Of a stretch of 64,000 nt of DNA, positions 57,401 through 64,000 are shown piece after piece. The notes under the pieces are model-generated. The model did not search any database and was not told the origin of the DNA. It saw only the letters and a list, made by a program, of their open reading frames with translations. Source of the DNA: Dryas octopetala (lineage: Eukaryota; Streptophyta; Magnoliopsida; Rosales; Rosaceae); the NCBI GenBank assembly GCA_963921425.1, contig OY992837.1:10141896-10205895 (forward strand), given 5' to 3'. Position numbers and translations under genes: made by a program. Position 1 is the stretch's first letter, and each line of letters starts with the position of its first letter.

Positions 57401-60400
57401 AGTAATCACATAATCAAAAAGTAATAGAACTTGAAGAAAATGTTCCCAAAAAAAAAAAAAGACATTCAATACACATTGAAAACTCCAGATGCTTACATGT
57501 ACTACTGAGTTAGGATGAATTTGACTGACTTCTGAGGGAAGCTGCTGAACTGAATTAATCAAAGAATATTTTGCAGAGAGGATCAAATTGTTGCCTTCAA
57601 TGTCTACATCAAGATAAGAAAGTTTTCAAGATTAATAAGTTTAATCTGATATTAATATTAAAGATGATAAAGAGTTCATCTGACAGAAATTGAAAACTGC
57701 ATAGAGGAAATTGAATTGAGATAACAGGAAAAACAAAAAAAAACTATCTTGCTGGAAATTTCCACAACCTTTAAGAGACGTCAAAACTAATAAATGAATG
57801 CAATTGCAATTTAGACACTCCAAGAGCAAAACATCAGAAATAGGAGGCGACAAATTAGGCCTTATTATAAATGAAAGTTAGGAAATTAAAACATGGCAAT
57901 GCTGACTTCTTGAAGCCAAAAATTTAGGTGTATCCATCTACAAAGTAGGTTATAGCTTTATAGGATACACACTAGTCCTATGGATAGCATAAACTAAGAG
58001 CTCAATAATTACTGCATTGATCTTTAGACCTACAGAGAGGAAAAGATATGTTCCTGGAGATTTAGAGATTCCGAATCAGTTGGACTCAGAAAAGGTTTAA
58101 TATTCGCAATGTATGTTGAACAGTGACAGAGGAAGCCCTTTAAGAAGTCACATTCTTGTCAGCTTCAACACTTTCCGATTTCCTTTTTTTTAAAACCTTT
58201 AAGATTTCTTTTCCAAATTTGTTCACATAAAATGTGCATCATAATCGACCAATAAATTAATAATAAATTAATTATTTAATGTATGCACAAATTAATTAAT
58301 TTAAAACACATTATTTCATACCAGGAAAAATGTATCAACTCTGACTTAGGTGTCAAGGCTAGGATGAACCAGGATATCTCAAACTACAGGCTATAAATAT
58401 CAAACTGCTTTTTCTTACTTTGGGCCCTCGCAGTTGTGCTTACAGCTCTGACTTAGGTGTCTCATGAATTAAGTTATTAACACCACAGATCAACAAAAGG
58501 AAGCTGATTCTTTTACTACAACAGGCAGAGAACACAAGCGGAATACAACCTCCTAGATGAAAATTACACCTTTTTTTAAACATTTTTTCCATAGGTTCTT
58601 CTGTTTTAATTGTATATTTTCCTTTTATCCTCAATAATGGTCCACCCTTCCCTCTGGTCTCTTAATATTGTCTTGTTTATCAATGAAATATTTAAGTACA
58701 GGTAAAATAACACATTTCGAATACTTTTTCTAATTGACAGTTTAAGAAGTAAAAACAAAAATGATGGGATACTGATGAGAAATTTCCCATACCTAATACC
58801 AGCAATTGATCAAATTCATATCCAGGCTTCAAAACTGACCTCATCAAAGCAGCCAGGCCTGTGCATAACAAGAGATATAATAAGAGAACACAAGACAGCA
58901 CAAATAATCAATATCAAGGCAAGGAAATATGTAGTATACCATGGTGATCTGCCAAGTGTTCAGTGAAAATTGTACCCATCGAGTAACCTTTTGCATTAAC
59001 ATAAACCACAACAGAATTCGGGGTTACTCGGTCAACAACTCCTGAAACAAGGCTACCCAACTTGGCCATATCATCCTCAGAAACCCTGTCAATTAAATCT
59101 AATTAGATTAGTAGAACAAATTTTCATACTTGTCTTTCCTAGTAATTGAAATCCAAATATATGCTCTTCTTTTAGAAATTTGAAGATAGAACCCACTGAA
59201 CAAAATTCAAAACACTCAAGTCATCTAGCTACAGCCTACAGCTAACTGGAAATACTTTTGACATCATTCCGGGTATAAATACATTAGTGCGTCTGTGTTC
59301 ACATCAAAATCTACTAAAAAATTATTGATAAGTGCATTTGAAAAGAAACAAAAAAAAAAAAAAAAAAAGCCATAGTACAAGGAAACAAACCTTGGAGGCC
59401 TTATTATGAAGCTAAGTTTGATCCGCCTTGATGTAGGATTAGAACTAGTAACTCTACATTTGACAACTTGCCCAACATGATACATTGAACTTGGGTCAGA
59501 TCCTGGTTCTAATCCGAGTTCAGATCTGATTTCAATTAAGAACAATTAATCAATAACAAAGTGAAAAGTCTCTTCAAATTGAATGGATCAGATTAAAAAA
59601 ATGAATTGCACAAAAAATGTACCAAAAGATGACACATAGAGCAACTCTTAATTTTCCAAGTAAATAGTTAATGTTGTAGAGCATTCACGAATTTGTGTCA
59701 ATTCCATGACTTCTAAAAGACATTCGCAAAAAAACCTTGGTGTACATAAAATAAATAGTTAATGTTTTACAGATGTAATTATTCAGTTTCTACTGTACAC
59801 TAAAGGTAAAAAAAAGACCACTTTCTTGCAAATGCATTTTATTATTATTCTTTCCTTGTATTGGTTGATATGTGTCTTCAACTACATTTTAACTTGACTC
59901 ATTTATAACATGTCCAGAAAGTACATTCAACACCATAGAAAAGTACTGGCCTTTAATTGCTGTGTTACAAGCCTAAATTTAAGCTGGTCTCAACCAAGGA
60001 AATAACCAACCAAGAAGAAAAAAATAGATACATGCATGTAAGACTATAATGCAACACCGCCAAAATAAGAATAGATATTGCATATATACCAAATGTGGAT
60101 TGGGAGAATCCAAGATCATGTTTTTCTTTCTTGTGTGAGAGATATAAGTTTTCCGGGATAGGAAAGAGGGTCTGATGCTGGGGAGATGTGCTGTAATGGC
60201 AATCGTTTGGGTGGTTTGGTTCGAAAGAAATAGAATGATTTTTGAGGAAGCTAGGGGTCTGGAGGTAGATCAGTTGTGGGATAGGGTTCGGTTTTGGTGT
60301 TCACTGTGGACTTCGGTATCTTCAGAATTTAGAGATAGCTCTTTTCAGGCTATATTTAATGATTGGAGAGGAACTGTGATGTAGATTTGGTAGTTTTTGT

Positions 60401-63400
60401 CTTTACTGTTTGTTACTATTGTCTTTCTGAACAGTGGACATCTTGTCCTAAAAGTTTGTTTCTCAACAATAAAAAAATCAGTTAAGTCATTATTTAAATT
60501 GAAAGATAAGTAGTCAGGGCCTAGCCTTGGAGCAAATCCTAGGACCCCATTGTAAAAATGGACAAAGCATCCACGTTCTTCAATCTTTCTTATCCACCCA
60601 TGTGTTATTAATCCATCATCAGCATCAGCATATGAACTAAGAATCCCAAGTTTTGATTTCACCTGCAAATCAACAATAAATGTTTGCATCAGAAAATAAA
60701 CAAGACAGACTAAGAAGACATGATTCAGTAAGTTCTTCTTAGGAGTGGTTTGTAAGGAAATCCACAGGTATGCATCTAAGCAAAACTAAGCCAACCAATA
60801 AAAGATATATAAGAGTTAAAATTAAGGAAAAAAAAAGGTATTACATACAAGTGTTTTCTTGTGTGTAACAGTTATTCTCTTGGACTTGCAACCAAGCACA
60901 CGGAACACAAGTTCAGCTCCAACCTGCATAGTGACACAGGAAATGGAATGAAATTTTGCAAAATTATTTTCTCAAAAGATTAATTAAATAAAATCCACTG
61001 CAGGGTCCAGTGAACATATACTATATGTGTGCGTGTAAAGAAATGAAAGCATGCCCAAAAGAATACAGTGAGATACCTTAAACTTTTTTCCAGGCTTTGC
61101 AATTTCAAATTCGGACATATGATTTAGAGGGCAAAGTGCCTTCACACCGCCAGAAAATTGCACTATAGCCCCAAAGCTGTCAACAGCTATGATTTTACCT
61201 CTCACCAGCATCCCAGGCTTGACATCTGAGTGAGTGAAGACTGCCCCTTCAAAAGCACTGGCCTGCATCTTAAAAAAGCAATTAGACATACTCCTAAATC
61301 ACTAAGGGCAACACCTGAATGTGAATAACCAACATTTTAATGAAAGCACAATACAAAGGCAACATACACGAAAATCACCAATCAAAATCACTGGTTAAGA
61401 AATATCATTAACAATGCAGAGAGACAAAGATAGTAGATTTTGAACATTTCCAGAAGATGAAATGTAAGCTCCAAGTATAGAATCAAGGCCTATGGTATTG
61501 AATGCAACAGAAAGAGAACCGTCAACATATTCATTTAACAACAGATGCCATTCGGTCGCTTTAAATCAAGACAGAGTGAAATGGCTCATTTATGGCAAAG
61601 CTGTATGGTGGTTCCCTATCTTCTATACAGTGAAAATCAAAGTGTCCATCGCCAGAAACAAGGTTAAATTAGAAACATAACCTTCAAAACCCCTGTTGCA
61701 AGCCCTTCCAAGTGCCTAAAACCAAGAATTCTGACACGAACACGACTACCTTCTTTGAACTTCTTCTCAAGCTTCCGAACTTCCTCTTCGGCCACATCAC
61801 ATATCTACAAGTAACATAAAATTAAAAAGAAAGAGAATCATCATATATATCATAAAAACTGTGTTATCAAAATGAGCCTCAAAATTAAAGCCACAAAATG
61901 AACATACACTAACGTATGCCGGAGTTGAATCCGGGGTAGATGGTATTTCAAGCAGAAGGCCCAGTCCTCTATCAACCCTGACTACTTTTGAGTCGTCACA
62001 TATATCTCCAATTTTGATATGCTACACATTAAAGCAAATAATGTTAGTCTCAAGCAGGCATGCTTGTTATCAACAGTATTAACAAGTAGATTATTAAAAT
62101 ATAACATTCAGCTTATTGACAAAAGGGACTCTACAAACAGTTACAGGATAGCCGAGAGAGAGAGAGAGAGATAAGGTAGAAGAGGAGAGGAGAGTGTCCC
62201 ACTTTTCTGAAAGCTTGTTAATTTTAATCTTATTATTCTCTCTCCTCTGTATAAGAATGTTTGCCCAGAAGTAATGCATACACAATGTTGATATTTTTTA
62301 TAGGAGTTCACAATGTTGATAGTTACTCAACAAAAGCTCCATAGAATGAAGGAAAAAAACTAAAAATTCTATCATGATCAAAGAAATTCCTATGTCTAGC
62401 TTTAAAAGCAAAAAAAACCATGATAAAAGTTATTTATTAATAATTTTAGTTTTGAAAATATACTCCAGCTGCAGCATCAGTTTATGGAAGCAACAAATCA
62501 AACAACAAGACAAATGAAATCCAGGACATGTGCCCTACATGTGATCTGTTAAACATGGACCAGGCATGACTCATATTCAATCTTATACCAAAGCAGCCAA
62601 AATCAAATCTTGCTCCAAAGAAAGGTTAATGACTACAGACTTTGGCTGCACAGCAACAGTAAAAATTTGAAAAAGGAAAGACAAACTTCTGATTCTGAAA
62701 TTTATCTCAAAGCATATCCAGTGCATGAGCTTAGAAATTTTTTCATGTGAAATAACTTACTGAAGGAGGAGCCTTGTTACGAACAAGATGTGGATTCAGC
62801 GTCAAACCAACAGCTCTAGTTGAAGGATCAATAAACAATATTCGAGCATTAACCTAAACCAAAATAGCATGAAACAGATAATAAAATTAGAAACTTGCAA
62901 CTCAATCAACCAACATCCTAAATTGGACAAGAGACAGTTGCTTAAATAACTCAATAAAATAATAAAATCAACAGTATTGGAAGGTTATGCATGCAAACAG
63001 AAAAACACAATGCTGCAAAATAACCAATAAATAATTAATGTACAATTGCAGTGCATAGTCTTCAGATCAACACCCTATGATTACCATAATTGAATGAAGT
63101 AGGCACAGAGAACTGTTTAAGAGAAAAAATGACATTGTCACTTTTTGTAAATCAACCATAATTTATAAGCAAGAATTCATATCCGCCAAAATGCGAACTA
63201 TATTAGTCCCTATAAAAAAATTCAACAAAATATATACAATTATATAATTTTATATAAAAAAGCCAAGCAAGTTTGTTTTCTCAAATTGAACGATTTGATC
63301 TCTATGTTAGGTATTGCACCAGAACCAACACCAACAAGGCAACAAAATTGAAATGGCAAAAAATATAGATTTTTATAGCCAATCATTTTTATAGATTTTT

Positions 63401-63988
63401 AACGCTTACCTTCTTATGTTGACTATAATCCTCCTTCCATTTTGTAGTAGGGTAACAATTTTGCAGATGAAACATATCAACCTGCAAAATTTAAATGGAC
63501 AAAAATATATATATTACCAAAACAAGTTCAAAATTATATGCATAGCCTGTCAAGTTGTCATCTTATTCTAACATGATTCTTGTAAGTATCTGACATAAAA
63601 GGAATACAAAACTTACAGTTCCAGTAAAGTAAGTAAGAAATGATAGCATAACCCCATTTTCAAGGGTGGATAGTACACGAGCATTAACCATCATGCCTGG
63701 AATGAGTTGATCAATTGAAATGCCCTTGAGATCCTTGGTCTGTATGAGTTCAGAAAAAAAAAAAAAAAAAAAATTTAACTCAGAAGGTAAACTTTGATAG
63801 AGACGGACAAACATGCAAAGAATATGAATTTATGAAAAAAATAAAATCAAAAAACACGGGGGGGCATACCACACATTTTGACACTGTCTCTGGGTCAGAA
63901 CTCAAATAAACAACCTTGCGAATTTTATCAATACTTCTAACAGCCCCTTGAAGTAGTTGCCCAGTGTTCACTTTAACCTCCCTGCTTT
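48460..63988 (-). CDS. RRP5: RRP5 ribosome biogenesis factor, partial (N-terminus beyond window)
   Basis: Thirty-five exons in view, from 63988-63870 down to 48567-48460; together they code 1665 residues in one unbroken frame, so roughly the first 200-250 residues are missing off the right edge. RRP5 is a nucleolar factor needed for both 18S and 5.8S/25S rRNA maturation. Multiple S1 RNA-binding domains are visible, for example [20 protein letters not shown] (61077-61262), [20 protein letters not shown] (60526-60662), [20 protein letters not shown] (51121-51304) and [14 protein letters not shown] (52467-53118). The 3' exons encode HAT/TPR-like helical repeats ([38 protein letters not shown]) and the end [14 protein letters not shown] basic Lys-rich linker ([14 protein letters not shown]) precedes the HAT part. 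Two introns appear to start with GC: after 56027 (CTG then GCAAGT) and after 60526 (AAG then GCTAGG). Introns contain two LINE tails on the opposite strand. Confidence 0.93.
53680..54045 (+). mobile_element. LINE 3' end in an RRP5 intron
   Basis: The frame 53686-53916 reads [20 protein letters not shown], then a Trp-Met-Gln near its end, matching the C-terminal tail of plant L1-type reverse transcriptase ORFs (the W.ERN.R.F motif). A short 3'UTR and an A-rich end near 54035-54045 follow. It is heavily 5' truncated. It lies in the long intron between exons 54935-55082 and 52467-53118, antisense to RRP5. Confidence 0.7.
60120..60479 (+). mobile_element. LINE 3' end in an RRP5 intron next to a GC splice donor
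   Basis: The frame 60175-60384 reads [20 protein letters not shown] and continues [11 protein letters not shown] to a stop, the C-terminal tail of an L1-type ORF2. A 3'UTR and a short A tail (AACAATAAAAAAA) end near 60478. It is 5' truncated and antisense to RRP5. Its tail ends about 45 bases from the RRP5 exon edge at 60526. No clear target duplication was found. Confidence 0.78.
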
Positions 63989-64000
63989 CTGAAAAGACAA

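Overview
The window is nuclear DNA of a flowering plant, most likely a eudicot. The evidence is intron-rich genes with GT-AG splicing, AT-rich introns and spacers, plant-specific families (IQM calmodulin binding, ubiquitin-RUB fusion, D14/KAI2 hydrolase), and many small non-autonomous DNA transposons. I cannot name the species from sequence alone. I see no operon, phage, CRISPR array, rRNA gene or intact tRNA gene.

Layout. 0.6-3.5 kb (+): an IQM-type IQ-motif protein, 8 coding exons. 5.9-7.2 kb (-): a ubiquitin-RUB/NEDD8 fusion gene, 3 exons. 7.7-8.1 kb: a Mutator-like MITE. 8.86-10.34 kb (+): a shrunken, dead copy of the 3' part of RRP5, whose source gene is at the far right on the other strand. 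10.97-14.2 kb (+): an eIF3c gene that looks full length except for a one-base frameshift and a nonsense codon. 15.0-20.7 kb: a nest of hAT-type and Mutator-like non-autonomous elements with clear target-site duplications. 24.6-26.5 kb (+): Mediator subunit MED7, 5 coding exons. 27.7-39.5 kb (+): a CPSF-A/SF3B3-like WD-propeller protein, 15 coding exons, about 1392 residues. 39.5-44.3 kb: spacer with a hAT MITE and a MITE with identical arms. 44.5-47.0 kb (+): a D14/KAI2-family alpha/beta hydrolase. 47.5-47.8 kb: a Mutator-like MITE. 48.46-63.99 kb (-): RRP5, the ribosome biogenesis factor, 35 exons in view; its N-terminus lies beyond the right edge.

The genes are mostly housekeeping: translation initiation (eIF3c), ribosome assembly (RRP5), transcription (MED7), RNA processing (CPSF-A-like) and protein modification (ubiquitin-RUB). 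They form no single pathway. As I recall, the Arabidopsis CPSF-A-like gene At3g11960 and RRP5 (At3g11964) are neighbours, so the right half probably preserves an old gene pair, here with a hydrolase gene between them.

The main surprises are structural: the eroded inverted RRP5 copy, the two lesions in eIF3c, one hAT inserted in its own relative and facing an inverted third copy, a likely young MITE just upstream of the hydrolase gene, and two likely GC-AG introns in RRP5. I found nothing that looks like an undescribed multi-gene system. Exon boundaries were placed by eye from reading frame, splice consensus and remembered family sequence. For RRP5 the 35 exons sum to a continuous frame, which supports the splice choices.
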